Assembly: GCF_050589825.1 (NCBI RefSeq)
Contig: NZ_JBNGOZ010000016.1
Coordinates: forward strand, 47,445-111,444
Reading direction: 5' to 3'
DNA length: 64,000 nucleotides
Source: Carboxylicivirga longa
Lineage (GTDB): Bacteria > Bacteroidota > Bacteroidia > Bacteroidales > Marinilabiliaceae
Shown: positions 18,991 to 29,100 of the stretch, piece by piece
How the letters are laid out: each line of letters opens with the position of its first letter
How positions within the stretch are numbered: position 1 is the first letter of the stretch
Translations under genes and position numbers: made by a program
Notes under the pieces: generated by a model
What the model was told of the DNA's origin: nothing
Database searches by the model: none
Seen by the model: only the letters and a program-made list of their open reading frames with translations

Positions 18991-19156
18991 TGTCCTTGGG
19001 CGATCAGCGCGGTTCCGGAGGCTTGCAGCCTCGGTCAGCCAGCCAAATCATTGATTTGGCTTTAAAAATGAAATGCTATAAACAAATACAACGCTTTGGC
19101 TCCGCTATATTTGGAAGGTTAGTAAGGATCAATCGCCTTACAGCGCCATGCCATTA
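18973..19156 (+). other. attC-like site A, after hepT
   Basis: This stretch is recognisably related, in opposite orientation, to the sites at 63720-63918 and 56049-56198. Shared features are the left end AACAAACCGC, GGAGGCTTG, the palindrome GCCAAATC...GATTTGGC (19042-19060), ACAAATACAACGCTTTGG and the right end GCGCCATGCC. The core sites are degraded (TGCCAAC at 18973, ATTAAC at the right). Its place directly after the gene, in the same polarity, fits a decayed integron-type cassette. Confidence 0.65.
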
Positions 19157-19205
19157 ACAATCACCACTCACTCAACAGATAACAAAACGAATAAAAATAC
19201 AACAG

Positions 19206-19496
19206 ATGCGACGACGTAAAACCCAGGCAATAAGCGATGTGATTAAAGAAGTACTGAAGAAGGACAACCTGAATAAGGGTTTGCTTGAGAACCGTGCCGT
19301 GCATTACTGGACCAAAGTGTTGGGGCCGGCCGTGGGCAAGGCAACGCACCGTATTTATGTGCGTAACGGCATCCTGTATGTCGAAATGACCTCGTCGGTA
19401 TTGCGCAATGAGTTAATGATGTGGAAGGATAAGATTATTATTAATCTTAACCAGGCCATTGGCGATAACATCATTCAGGATATTGTATTTAGATAA
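19206..19496 (+). CDS. DUF721 protein, DciA-like
   Basis: This 96-aa DUF721 protein has the pattern RRKTQAISDVIKEVLKK, then a KH-like core with YWTKVLGPAVGKATHRIYVRNGILYVEM. DciA is the ancestral loader of the replicative helicase in bacteria lacking DnaC. Bacteroidota DUF721 proteins are its short relatives, so a replication role is plausible but inferred. The original neighbour is very likely recF; the two are now separated by the MNT/HepT insert. Confidence 0.8.
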   Translation: MRRRKTQAISDVIKEVLKKDNLNKGLLENRAVHYWTKVLGPAVGKATHRIYVRNGILYVEMTSSVLRNELMMWKDKIIINLNQAIGDNIIQDIVFR

Positions 19497-19497
19497 G

Positions 19498-19536
19498 AAA
19501 AAAGTGCACAATGCAACAAGCACCGGGCACTTTTTC
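19498..19536. terminator. Bidirectional terminator between dciA-like gene and ndk
   Basis: AAAAAGTGC (19499-19507) pairs with GCACTTTTT (19527-19535) between two convergent genes. Confidence 0.75.
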
Positions 19537-19566
19537 CTTTCATCAAATGTGTAAATCATCATTTTT

Positions 19567-19998
19567 TCATGGATGTTTCTCCAGTAACTCTTTATCACTA
19601 AAAAAGAAATGACTCTCGCGGTCAGCACTGGCATCGCTGTCTGAACCGTGTATGGCATTCTTTGCTTTGCTCTCGGCAAATAGCTTACGAATGGTGCCAT
19701 CTTCGGCCTCCGCCGGATCGGTGCTGCCTATTAATCTCCTGAAGTCATCAACGGCATTGTCTTTCAGGAGAATTGCCGCCACGATGGGCCCTGATGACAT
19801 AAAGTCAACAAGCTCGGGAAAGAACGGACGGCCACGATGTTCCTCGTAAAATTCCTCCGCATCTTCTTTGGATAGCTTCAACGATTTAATAGCTGAGATA
19901 CGAAAACCCGACTCTTCAATCATGTTTAAAATGGCACCGATATGTCGGTTTTTGACGGCACCGGGTTTAATCATAGTTAGTGTTTTTTGTCCTGCCAT
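19567..19998 (-). CDS. ndk: Nucleoside diphosphate kinase
   Basis: This 143-aa enzyme transfers the gamma phosphate of ATP to nucleoside diphosphates through a phosphohistidine. The active site His117 sits in the signature NAIHGSDSDASA. The N terminus TLTMIKPGAV and the segment RPFFPELVDFMSSGP are also canonical, and the length is typical. It stands alone on the minus strand and is transcribed away from nrnA, with a shared 146-bp upstream region. Confidence 0.98.
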   Translation of the reverse strand: MAGQKTLTMIKPGAVKNRHIGAILNMIEESGFRISAIKSLKLSKEDAEEFYEEHRGRPFFPELVDFMSSGPIVAAILLKDNAVDDFRRLIGSTDPAEAEDGTIRKLFAESKAKNAIHGSDSDASADRESHFFFSDKELLEKHP

Positions 19999-20114
19999 AG
20001 TAGCTGATTAATTTAGTGTAAGGTAAAAATATTGTTATCATCCTAAGTCTAATGGGTTTACATAAGACTGTGATGCGTTACTAAAATACAAAAAAAATAA
20101 TCCCTCAAAATCTT

Positions 20115-20122
20115 TATCTTTG
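20115..20122 (+). promoter_or_regulatory. Putative -7 box (TATCTTTG) for nrnA
   Basis: TATCTTTG matches TAnnTTTG and lies 22 bp before the nrnA start. A matching TTG -33 element is not obvious. Confidence 0.45.
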
Positions 20123-20144
20123 TAATTCCAACTAAAATCAGAAG

Positions 20145-21170
20145 ATGAATATTAAAGATAAGTCCTTAGTGGATGTATTTAAAAACAAAGTAGATAACAG
20201 TCAGAAACTGGTAATTGTTCCTCATAATAACCCCGATGGCGATGCCTTGGGGGCGGCGCTCGGACTCTCCAATATATTACGCAATATGGGTAAGGAGGCA
20301 GCCGTTATATCTCCCAACGAATTTCCCGAATTTCTTAACTGGATGCACGGCGTTAATGAAGTTATCATCTACGATAAGAATGTAAAAAAGTCGAAGAAGC
20401 TGATTGCCGATAGCGACCTGGTTATTTTTGTTGATTTTAACGCTTTGTCGCGCATTAAGCTGATGGGGCAGGTGTTTGAGAAAGACACTACATATCGTAT
20501 TATGGTCGATCATCATCCTTTTCCCGAAGCCAATACCGCTGATCTGCAAATCAGTGTGCCTGAAGCCTCATCTACCTGCGAGCTTTTATTTCATTTGCTT
20601 TGCGAAGCCGGCATGAGAGATGATGTTAGTAAAGAAGCTGCCGAGTGTATCTATGCCGGCATTATGACCGATACCGGCTCCTTAAGTTATAACTCAAGCC
20701 GACCCGAAACTTATCTGATTGTGGCCGATTTGCTGCGAATGGGGATTGATAAAGATCGTATTCATCAGATGATTTTCCATAATAACTCCTTTGATCGTAT
20801 GCGCCTGCTGGGGCATGCTCTGGGTACAAAAATGCAGCGTATCGAGGATAATAAGGCGGCGTTTATCGCACTCAGTCAGGCTGAGCTTAAGCAGTTTAAT
20901 TTTAAGCCCGGCGACACCGAGGGTTTTGTTAATCAGGCGCTGTGGATCGAAGGCGTTAAGCTGTCGGCGCTGTTTACCGAGAAGAAAGACCTGGTGAAGA
21001 TATCGTTTCGTTCACGTGCCGGTTTCCCGGCCAATACCTTTAGCGAGACTTATTTTAACGGGGGTGGACATTTCAATGCTGCCGGTGGCGAGTCGCGATT
21101 AAGCCTGGATGAGACCGTTGAGCGTTTTAAAGTGGTATTAAAAGAGTTTTGCGATGCCAATGGTTTTTAA
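20145..21170 (+). CDS. nrnA: DHH-family oligoribonuclease/pAp phosphatase NrnA
   Basis: This 341-aa DHH/DHHA1 phosphoesterase degrades short oligonucleotides (nanoRNA) and dephosphorylates pAp. Metal ligands appear in HNNPDGDALGAAL, VIFVDFNALSR and VDHHPFPEA. The C-terminal DHHA1 domain ends in FNGGGHFNAAGG. The gene is complete and of usual size. It overlaps the following FKBP lipoprotein gene by 17 bp, so translation is probably coupled. Confidence 0.93.
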   Translation: MNIKDKSLVDVFKNKVDNSQKLVIVPHNNPDGDALGAALGLSNILRNMGKEAAVISPNEFPEFLNWMHGVNEVIIYDKNVKKSKKLIADSDLVIFVDFNALSRIKLMGQVFEKDTTYRIMVDHHPFPEANTADLQISVPEASSTCELLFHLLCEAGMRDDVSKEAAECIYAGIMTDTGSLSYNSSRPETYLIVADLLRMGIDKDRIHQMIFHNNSFDRMRLLGHALGTKMQRIEDNKAAFIALSQAELKQFNFKPGDTEGFVNQALWIEGVKLSALFTEKKDLVKISFRSRAGFPANTFSETYFNGGGHFNAAGGESRLSLDETVERFKVVLKEFCDANGF

Positions 21171-21681
21171 AAATAGTCGTTTGCTCCTGTTGAGCGCTGT
21201 TATTTTGTTGGGCGCCTGCAATAGCGATCAAAAATCGACCCGCCGTGTAACGAAAGATATGTTGCTGGAGATGAACCGACAGATGGTGAGTGCAGAGTCG
21301 CGCGTTATTGAGCAGTATATTGCCGATCATGAGTTGGATATGAAGAAATCATCTACCGGCTATTACTATCGGGTGAGCACACCGGCAAAGGGTGATACGA
21401 TTAAACCCCGGGATGTGGTGACGCTCGCCTATACCACTCGTTTGCTTGATGGTACGGTATGTTATTCGTCGGCTACCGAGGGAATGATGACTTTTACGGT
21501 GGGAAAGGCGCAGGTGGAAGCCGGACTGGAACAGTTTGTGCAACAGTTGGGGCAGGGAGCCATTGGTCAAATTATTATGCCGCCTTACCTGGCGCATGGT
21601 ATTGCCGGCGATGGTGATAAAATACCTCGCTTGGCCATTCTAATGATGGATATTGAGGTGCTGAAGGTGCAAAGGCCGTAA
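21154..21681 (+). CDS. FKBP-type peptidyl-prolyl isomerase lipoprotein (GldI-like)
   Basis: The 175-aa protein has a lipobox LLGAC, giving lipidation near residue 22, a charged helical linker, and then an FKBP domain (about 75-175). GLEQFVQQLGQGAIGQIIMP and IPRLAILMMDIEVLKV are FKBP core segments. GldI, its nearest named relative, is a gliding/T9SS accessory lipoprotein in flavobacteria; whether this one serves secretion is inference. It overlaps nrnA by 17 bp and is followed by a second FKBP-like lipoprotein. Confidence 0.85.
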   Translation: MPMVFKNSRLLLLSAVILLGACNSDQKSTRRVTKDMLLEMNRQMVSAESRVIEQYIADHELDMKKSSTGYYYRVSTPAKGDTIKPRDVVTLAYTTRLLDGTVCYSSATEGMMTFTVGKAQVEAGLEQFVQQLGQGAIGQIIMPPYLAHGIAGDGDKIPRLAILMMDIEVLKVQRP

Positions 21682-21762
21682 AGAAGGCCATGAATAAGAT
21701 TTGAAGATTGCATAAAAATGATTTTCTTTGTGTGCTTGTCAAACCGGCATAACGAATATTAA

Positions 21763-22353
21763 ATGAAGAACAGAAATAAATACTTTAATCTGATTATAGT
21801 TGCGGCAGTAGTTACTTTAGTTGGTCTTTCGGCCTGCGAGAGTAATAGCAATTACATCAACCCCAAGGAATATATTGAAGCAGAGCTAAAATTGCTTGAT
21901 GAGTATTACAACGAGGAGATGGCCAATGGTTTATCGCGTCTCGACTCTATGTCTGCAGCTGCAATTGATACAGTGGATCATCGGCTGGAATCAGGATTGA
22001 TGCTCTACCATACAAAGATCGGAGAGGGCGACTCGGTGAAGGTTTTTAAGCGCGTAGCTTATCGCTTTACTGCCTATGATATTGTGAAAGACTCCATTGA
22101 TGGCGGGTTAAAAACTGTAGAGCGTTATCTGGGAACCAATGATTTTGATACGGCACCGGTGTCGTTTACTACATACATCATAGGTGATGCGGCCTCTGCT
22201 CAGCAAACAGGGGTGTCATTGGGTATTAACGAAGCTATACAGCATATGCGTTACGGTGGCGAAGCAAAAATTGTAGTGCCTTCGGCTATCGCCGGCTTTC
22301 AGGGTTATGATACCTATATTTACGAGCTGCGGGTGACCTATCTGGAACAATAA
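21763..22353 (+). CDS. Second FKBP-like lipoprotein
   Basis: This 196-aa protein has a signal sequence with lipobox GLSAC. The C-terminal half (about 80-196) looks like a divergent FKBP fold, with VSLGINEAIQHMRYGGEAKIVVP and YIYELRVTYLEQ. The aromatic active-site residues are hard to match, so it may be a folding factor with reduced isomerase activity. It lies 81 bp after the GldI-like gene on the same strand and ends at a good terminator, giving an nrnA-FKBP-FKBP unit. Confidence 0.75.
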   Translation: MKNRNKYFNLIIVAAVVTLVGLSACESNSNYINPKEYIEAELKLLDEYYNEEMANGLSRLDSMSAAAIDTVDHRLESGLMLYHTKIGEGDSVKVFKRVAYRFTAYDIVKDSIDGGLKTVERYLGTNDFDTAPVSFTTYIIGDAASAQQTGVSLGINEAIQHMRYGGEAKIVVPSAIAGFQGYDTYIYELRVTYLEQ

Positions 22354-22378
22354 AGGATAAGAAACAAAGCATACGAAA

Positions 22379-22411
22379 AGTCATCTTCGAATACCGGAGG
22401 TGGCTTTTTTT
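22379..22411 (+). terminator. Intrinsic terminator of the nrnA-FKBP unit
   Basis: An 11-bp stem with three G-U pairs (22379-22389 with 22395-22405) is followed by seven T. The remaining 250 bp before the transporter gene show no further clear element. Confidence 0.8.
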
Positions 22412-22668
22412 ATTAGGTGCATTGTGTATGTTAATTTAAAACTAATTTTTATAAGCGCTTTTTTGATGCAAAATGTCAAACATGCGTTTTTAAATATTAT
22501 CTTGCTGCCCGTTTTGAAATAGTGAAATTGCCTGCTAACGAAAATATTTAATAAGCAATTGAAAGTATTTGAAACGAAAAGATGAATTAATTTATACACA
22601 AACTAAAAGTAAATGGGGTCAGCATTATCAGCAGATAGGGTTGACTGCTAAGTTAACTATTAAAGATT

Positions 22669-23922
22669 ATGAATCAGCAGAAGAGTTATTTGGGGCCATT
22701 TGTTACAATGGTATTCCTGTTTTTTATTGTAGGTTTTTTAACCGTGGTGTTTCAGCAGTTTCAAACACCTTTACGTGAGGCATTTTTAGGTGCAGAAAGT
22801 ATTAAGTCGATTAAAAACACATTGACCATCATGGTAACTTTTGCCTGGTTTTTAGCTTATCCGCTAACAGGTAATACCGGTTCGAAATGGGTAGATCGTT
22901 TCGGATATAAGAGTACCTTGTTGCGTGCCTTGGGTGTAATGGTAGTAGGTTTGTTAATCACAGCCGGTTCTGCTTACCTGGGTTCAATGAAAGACGGTGT
23001 TGTTCTTTTCGGCATTCCATTAGGTTTCTTCGTATTCCTTATTGGTTCTTATGTAGTGGGTGCCGCTGCTACCATTATGCAGGTGGTAATTAACCCTTAT
23101 CTTACAGCCTGTGAGGTGAAAGGTACTAGTGCTATTCAGCGTATTACTATTGGTGGTTCATCCAACTCTATTGGTACAACATCTGCACCTTACTTCGTGT
23201 CGGGTCTGGTATTTGGTGGTGCATCAATGGCCGAGGTGGATATCAATAAAGTGATTATCCCATTTATTCTTTTAGCAGTTACCATCGCTTTGGTAATTTT
23301 CATCGTTAGTCGTTTGTCATTACCTAACATTGCTGGTACAACTAACGAAGGTGGCGAAAAATTAGAAAAAAGCATTTGGTCTTTCTCACACTTAAAATTA
23401 GGTGTAATCGGTATCTTCTTTTATGTAGGTGTTGAGGTAGCCATTGGTGCCAATATTAATGTATACGCTGAGTGGTTAGGCGGATCTTTCGCCGAGGCAG
23501 CTGCTAAAATGGCTACTCTGTACTGGGGTGGTATGTTAGTAGGCCGCTTGGTGGGTAGTACTTTAAGTAAAATTTCGGCCAAGGTACAGTTGGTGGTTAC
23601 TTCAGTTGGTGCTACGGTATTGGTATTAATTTCAATGATCACCGGTAACCCATGGTTCTTAGTAGGAATTGGATTATTACACTCAATTATGTGGGGTGGT
23701 ATTTTCTCATTAGCAGTAGCTGATTTGGGTAAATATACATCAAAAGCATCAGGTGCCTTGATGATCGGTGTAATTGGTGGTGCTATTCTACCTTTAATGC
23801 AAGGTATGATGGCCGACGCATTGGGTGGCAACTGGGCATGGACATGGACACTGGTAATTGCTGGTGAATTGTACATCCTTTACTATGCATTGTTGGGTTC
23901 TAAGGTACATCAGAGAGGCTAA
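22669..23922 (+). CDS. Sugar MFS transporter, FucP/NagP-like
   Basis: The 417-aa protein is a 12-helix major facilitator of the sugar:H+ symporter branch that includes FucP, GluP and NagP. Family features are FVTMVFLFFIVGFLTVVFQQF in helix 1 and NPYLTACEVKG in the loop after helix 5, along with GVEVAIGANINVYAE and WGGMLVGRLVGS. A ROK sugar kinase follows 96 bp downstream, so import and phosphorylation of a hexose or N-acetylhexosamine are probably coupled. The exact substrate cannot be read. The codon usage looks optimised, suggesting strong expression. Confidence 0.88.
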   Translation: MNQQKSYLGPFVTMVFLFFIVGFLTVVFQQFQTPLREAFLGAESIKSIKNTLTIMVTFAWFLAYPLTGNTGSKWVDRFGYKSTLLRALGVMVVGLLITAGSAYLGSMKDGVVLFGIPLGFFVFLIGSYVVGAAATIMQVVINPYLTACEVKGTSAIQRITIGGSSNSIGTTSAPYFVSGLVFGGASMAEVDINKVIIPFILLAVTIALVIFIVSRLSLPNIAGTTNEGGEKLEKSIWSFSHLKLGVIGIFFYVGVEVAIGANINVYAEWLGGSFAEAAAKMATLYWGGMLVGRLVGSTLSKISAKVQLVVTSVGATVLVLISMITGNPWFLVGIGLLHSIMWGGIFSLAVADLGKYTSKASGALMIGVIGGAILPLMQGMMADALGGNWAWTWTLVIAGELYILYYALLGSKVHQRG

Positions 23923-23949
23923 TCGCTTATCGATAAATAAAACAATTGG

Positions 23950-23982
23950 CATGACTCTCTGGTTACCTACCGGAGGGTCATG
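23950..23982 (+). other. Stable hairpin between transporter and kinase genes
   Basis: A 13-bp stem with two G-U pairs (23950-23962 with 23970-23982) encloses a 7-nt loop. No T-run follows, so it may be a processing or stabilising element that lets transporter and kinase be expressed at different levels. Confidence 0.5.
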
Positions 23983-24018
23983 TTTGTATATATGGCTTAA
24001 CTAAATAAAACGAGTAAT

Positions 24019-24996
24019 ATGAAAAATGTATCAGTAGGTGTAGATATTGGTGGAACCAATACGGCCATTGGTGTGGTTGATGAGCAGGGACATGTACTTG
24101 CTAAAGATAATATTGCCACCCCATCGCATGGTAATATTAATGCTTACATCGAAGAGCTGGCCAATGTCATTAAAAAGTTAATTACCAATGCTAAGTTGAT
24201 GAACGAAGACATCGATATTATTGGTATTGGCGTGGGGGCGCCCAATGGTAATTATTATAACGGCACTATCGAGTATGCTCCCAATTTATCTTTCAAAGGA
24301 GTAGTGCATTTGGTTAAACTCGTGAAGGAGCAGTTTCCGGATATGCCTGCTATTGCCTTAACCAACGATGCTAACGCTGCGGCCATTGGTGAGATGATCT
24401 ATGGCGGTGCCAAGGGCATGAAGAATTTTGTGATGTACACGCTGGGAACGGGCGTAGGAAGTGGTGTTGTAGTCAATGGCGATTTGGTGTATGGCCATGA
24501 TGGCTTTGCCGGTGAGTGTGGTCATACCACCCTGGTGCCCGATGGGCGCCTGTGTGGCTGTGGTGCGAAAGGTCACCTGGAGGCTTATTGCTCGGCCCCC
24601 GGGATGAAACGCACCGCCTTCGAATTGCTGGCCAAGTATAATGCTGCTAGCAGCCCGCTGGCCAATCATACTTACAATGATTTAAATTCAAAGATGATTT
24701 ATGACGCCGCTGTTGCCGGCGATCAGGTGGCACTTGAAGTGTTTGCGCTAACTGGGCATTACCTTGGGCAGGGAATTGCCGATACAATTCATCATCTAAG
24801 CCCCGAGGCTATTTTCCTTTTTGGTGGACCTATGGCGGCCGGCGATTTAATACTGAAGCCCACGCGCGAAAGTATTGAAAAGCACTTACTGCCAATATTT
24901 AAGAATAAAATAAAGTTGTTGCCTTCGGAGCTTGATGCGGGTAATGCAGCCATTGTAGGGGCAAGTGCCCTGGCCTGGAAGGAAAGAGAGAAGTAG
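24019..24996 (+). CDS. ROK-family sugar kinase (glucokinase type)
   Basis: This 325-aa kinase has the ATP-binding DIGGTNT motif at the N terminus and a second phosphate loop LGTGVGSGVV. The ROK zinc site is CGHTTLVPDG followed by LCGCGAKGHLEAYC. The ExGH glutamate and histidine that contact sugar appear as ECGH. It would phosphorylate glucose or a related hexose such as N-acetylglucosamine after uptake by the adjacent transporter. It lacks a helix-turn-helix domain, so it is an enzyme and not a ROK repressor. Confidence 0.92.
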   Translation: MKNVSVGVDIGGTNTAIGVVDEQGHVLAKDNIATPSHGNINAYIEELANVIKKLITNAKLMNEDIDIIGIGVGAPNGNYYNGTIEYAPNLSFKGVVHLVKLVKEQFPDMPAIALTNDANAAAIGEMIYGGAKGMKNFVMYTLGTGVGSGVVVNGDLVYGHDGFAGECGHTTLVPDGRLCGCGAKGHLEAYCSAPGMKRTAFELLAKYNAASSPLANHTYNDLNSKMIYDAAVAGDQVALEVFALTGHYLGQGIADTIHHLSPEAIFLFGGPMAAGDLILKPTRESIEKHLLPIFKNKIKLLPSELDAGNAAIVGASALAWKEREK

Positions 24997-25022
24997 GAAG
25001 GTTGTAATTATGATATATAGTG

Positions 25023-25053
25023 CCCTTTCGTTAATTGCGGGAGGGTTTTTTTT
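25023..25053 (+). terminator. Intrinsic terminator after the ROK kinase gene
   Basis: CCCTTTCG pairs with CGGGAGGG (25023-25030 with 25038-25045) and eight T follow. Confidence 0.75.
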
Positions 25054-25143
25054 ATCGCAAGCTTTTTCTGTTAAAAAAGGTTAATGACTTATACTTGCTT
25101 CATGTTATAATTATTTTAACTTCGCACGGCTAAACTTGAAGCT

Positions 25144-25713
25144 ATGAGTAAAAAGAATGATATCTATAGGGGCGCAATGGAATTGTTTGTCGAAAAAGGA
25201 TTTGCAGCTTCGGTAAATGAATTGATCGAGCGCATCGGTATTGCCAAAGGAACCTTGTATCACCATATCAGCAACAAAGAGCAGTTGATTATTGATATCT
25301 ATAAGCAGTTAATGTTTGAGATTGAGGATCAGTGTGTTAATAAGAATATTCTTGATGCCCGCGAGAATACAAAACAGGTGTTCAGCGCCATCGTTAAGTG
25401 GTTTATTACCCATCCGGTTAAGTTCCATTACATTAGTATTTTTGAGTCGAGCCCTTACATGAAACTGCACTTTAGCCTGGTGGACGAAACCAAGGAAGGG
25501 CCGCGTCGTTTTATCATGCAGAAGGTGAATATGGGCGTACTCAAAGCCTATAAAACAGATATGATTGCTTTTTTCGATTTTGCCTTTACGCGCGCCATGG
25601 CCAATTATTTTCTTAATTCCACCAAGCCGGTTAAGACTTTTCACGAAGAGTTCGATGCTGCCTTTGATATGTATTGGGATGGGGTGGCCCAAAAGCAGTC
25701 CACACAAGAGTAG
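25144..25713 (+). CDS. TetR/AcrR-family transcriptional regulator
   Basis: The 189-aa protein has an N-terminal TetR helix-turn-helix (about residues 5-50) with ELFVEKGFAA and IGIAKGTLYHHISNKEQL, and a ligand-binding helical domain after it. The effector and target are unknown. It is monocistronic; TAACTTCGC just upstream resembles a -7 element. Such regulators often control adjacent genes. The nearest candidates are the kinase/transporter on its left and the TonB receptor on its right, but no operator shared with them was found. Confidence 0.88.
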   Translation: MSKKNDIYRGAMELFVEKGFAASVNELIERIGIAKGTLYHHISNKEQLIIDIYKQLMFEIEDQCVNKNILDARENTKQVFSAIVKWFITHPVKFHYISIFESSPYMKLHFSLVDETKEGPRRFIMQKVNMGVLKAYKTDMIAFFDFAFTRAMANYFLNSTKPVKTFHEEFDAAFDMYWDGVAQKQSTQE

Positions 25714-26138
25714 TCATAACCAGAAAGGGCCCACGATCTATTTACTTCCTTACCGATTTCATAATTCTTAATTATGGATTACTTATAATTTCTCATAAGC
25801 GCAATAAATACACATTAATTCCTTGTAGTGTTCTGTTACTAAGTATTTTGGGTGTTTCGCCTTTATGAGCGTTAAGCCTTGTATTAATACCTAAAGGCTC
25901 GCACTGACGTGCGATTTGTTGTGATCTTAAAAAATGTTAATTATTTGTGCCTGATTTCTTGTCTATTCTCAAAAATTAACACAATTTTAACCCTTAATTA
26001 ACCGACCCTTCGGTCTAGTTTTAGAAATTTGAGATGTTTTTACTGGAATGGGAACGTTTTCCTTAACTATCAAAGGTTCAGTATTATAATTAATAAACAA
26101 TGAATATTTACTAATTTTAACTACTAATTCATTCTATC
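25714..26138. other. 425-bp intergenic region upstream of the TonB receptor
   Basis: No coding sequence is supported. A 7-bp inverted repeat (CTCATAA near 25792 and TTATGAG near 25862) and a short hairpin TCGCAC...GTGCGA near 25900 are visible. The AT-rich run before 26139 is presumably the receptor gene's leader and promoter region, but no confident -33/-7 pair was found. Confidence 0.4.
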
Positions 26139-29100
26139 ATGAGAAAAGTATTTAGCTTATTTGCATGTATGATTATGCTTCTGGCATTTTTCATTTTGCA
26201 AACAAATGCACAGGTAACTACATCCAGTATGGGAGGACGTGTTACCGATGCAGAAGGAGCCGTAATAGGTGCAACGGTAATTGCTACACACACACCTTCA
26301 GGAACAACTTATGGTACAATCACTAACACTGAAGGACGATTCAATTTTAACGGTATGCGGGTCGGAGGGCCTTATACGGTAAAGGTTACCTTTATTGGAT
26401 ATGGTGACTATGTACAAAATAATATTACATTGAGCTTAGCCGAGAACTATGTAATGAACGTTGTCCTTTCCGATGAATCAACATCTATTGACGAAATTAT
26501 GGTTACTGCGGTTCGCACAAAATTTTCTAACGAGAAAACCGGAGCTGTAACCAATATTTCAAATGATCAAATCGTTAATTTGCCCACCGTAAGCCGCAGC
26601 GTTGAAGATATTACCCGCCTTTCTCCTTATGGAGGTAAGGGGATGAGCTTTGCCGGTGCAGATGGTCGTACGGCAAACTTTACAGTGGATGGAGCTAATT
26701 TCAACAATAATTTTGGTTTGAGTGATGCGCTTCCCGGTGGAGGTAATCCAATTTCTATTGAAGCCATAGATGAATTGCAAGTTGTAATAGCACCTTACGA
26801 TGTGCGTCAAACTAACTTTATTGGAGGAGGTGTGAACGCGATTACCAAGTCGGGTACAAATAACTTTAAAGGGAGTGCTTACGTTTTTCATAGAAATGAA
26901 AATATGCGAGGAGATGCCGTTAAAGGGCAGCAAATTGCCGGAGCACGTGAAAAAGACCGCAATACCACCTATGGTTTAACTTTTGGTGGGCCTATCATTA
27001 AAAATAAATTATTTGTATTTATCAATGCTGAAAAATCCGAAACGCCAACGGTTGCTAATCGTTGGAGAGCTTCAACAGATGGTATTGCCGATGCCGACAA
27101 TTATATTTCACGAACAACTGAAGATGACCTTCAAACGGTATCTGACTTTGTGAGCGATAAATACGGTTACAATACAGGGTCATACACTAATTTTCCTGCC
27201 GATGAAAGCAATACTAAACTGTTGGGTCGTATCGATTGGAACATCACCAACAAACATCGTTTAGCATTGCGTTATAACTACACAAAGAATACATCGTGGC
27301 GATCGCCCAATGCTAGTTCTATGGACGGCGGAACGCGTATGTCAGAGGCACGTATGTCGCAGGCTTCAATGTCGTATGCCAACTCAATGTATTCAATGGA
27401 CAACCTGGTTCATTCCTTCTCTTTTGACTTAAATAGTCGTTTGTCAGACAATATTTCTAACCAATTTTTGGCTACCTACTCGAAACTAGATGATGTTCGC
27501 GGAACCGATTCTGATCCGTTTCCTTTTATCGATATTTTGAAAGACGGCCAGGCTTATCTTTCGTTGGGTTACGAGTTATTTACCTGGAACAATGGTGTGC
27601 ATAATGATGTGGTGAATATTAAAGATGAAATCACATATTATGCAGGTAATCATAAAATTTTTGGTGGTATTGCTTACGAGTATAAGATGGCCGATAATGC
27701 CTATATGCGTAACGGTACTGGTTATTATCGCTACTCCAGTCTTGATGATTTCTTGAATGGTGCTACTCCCGAAATTGTTAACTTGACTTATGGTTATAAT
27801 GGTGAAAGTAATCCTGCAGCACGCGTAAGAAGTAACAAAATTGGCGTTTATGCACAAGATGATTGGAGTGTTAACGACGTATTCAAGCTTTCCTTCGGTC
27901 TTCGTCTGGATGCACTGATGTTCAATAATGATGATTTGATGACCAACCAGGCCATTAAAGAACTTGATTATTCCGGACGTCATATCGATACCGGAAAATG
28001 GCCCGACGCCAACATTATATTTTCTCCTCGTGTAGGCTTTGTGTGGGATGCATTGGGCGATAAGAGCTTAAAAGTTCGTGGAGGTACCGGTCTTTTCTCG
28101 GGTAACTTGCCACTGGTATTCTTCACCAATATGCCAACCAATGGCGGTATGGTACAATACCAGGCTCAAATAAACGAAAGAAATGCTGCGAATAATGGTT
28201 TTACAATGGATGAATTTGCGGGTGGTCTTGTCACCGATGCAAATGGTAGAGCTACAATAGCTGCATTATATGATAAGCTTACAGGTTTAGGTTATCCTAC
28301 AACCATTTCGCCTGAAGACGGAACCGTACCATCTGCTATAGCGGCAGTTAGTCCGGAGTTTAAAATGCCCCAAGTTTGGAAATCGTCGGTTGCTGTTGAC
28401 TATGCATTCCCAACACCTTTCCCCTTCTCAGCTACAGTGGAAGGAATCTATAACAAAACGATTAATGGTGTTACTATTTCAGACTGGAGTATTCCCAATG
28501 CAGGTGGTTTTGCCCGTTTCAATGGTGTCGATAATCGCCCAATTTACCCCGATGGTTATCGTACCGGTACTAAAGCATTTGTGTTAGAAAATACAAGTCG
28601 CGGTTACGGTTGGTCGGCTAATGTTACACTCAATGCCCAACCAGCCGAATGGATCAGCCTGATGGCTGCCTATACGCATACCGTTGCTAAAGATGTAACC
28701 GGCATGCCGGGATCTAATGCTGAATCAGCATTTACTTATGTTCCAACAGTAGAAGGCCCCAACCATATAAAATTGCACAATTCTCAATACACTACACCCG
28801 ATCGTCTCGTAGCATCGCTTACAGCCCACGATAAGAGCGGGAACCACTATGGACTTATTTATGAAGGATGGCGCGGTGGTGCTAACTACTCATATATGAC
28901 GGTTAATGATATGAATAGTGACGGTTACAACTACGATGCTATTTATATTCCGACGGACAAAGAGGTGGAAAACGGCGACTTCCGCTTTGTTTCTGCAGAT
29001 GATCAAACCCGTTTTATGGACTATGTGCATAGCAATGATTACCTGAAGGATAATCAAGGCGATTATGCTGAAGCTTATAGCGTTTATTCTCCCTGGGTGC

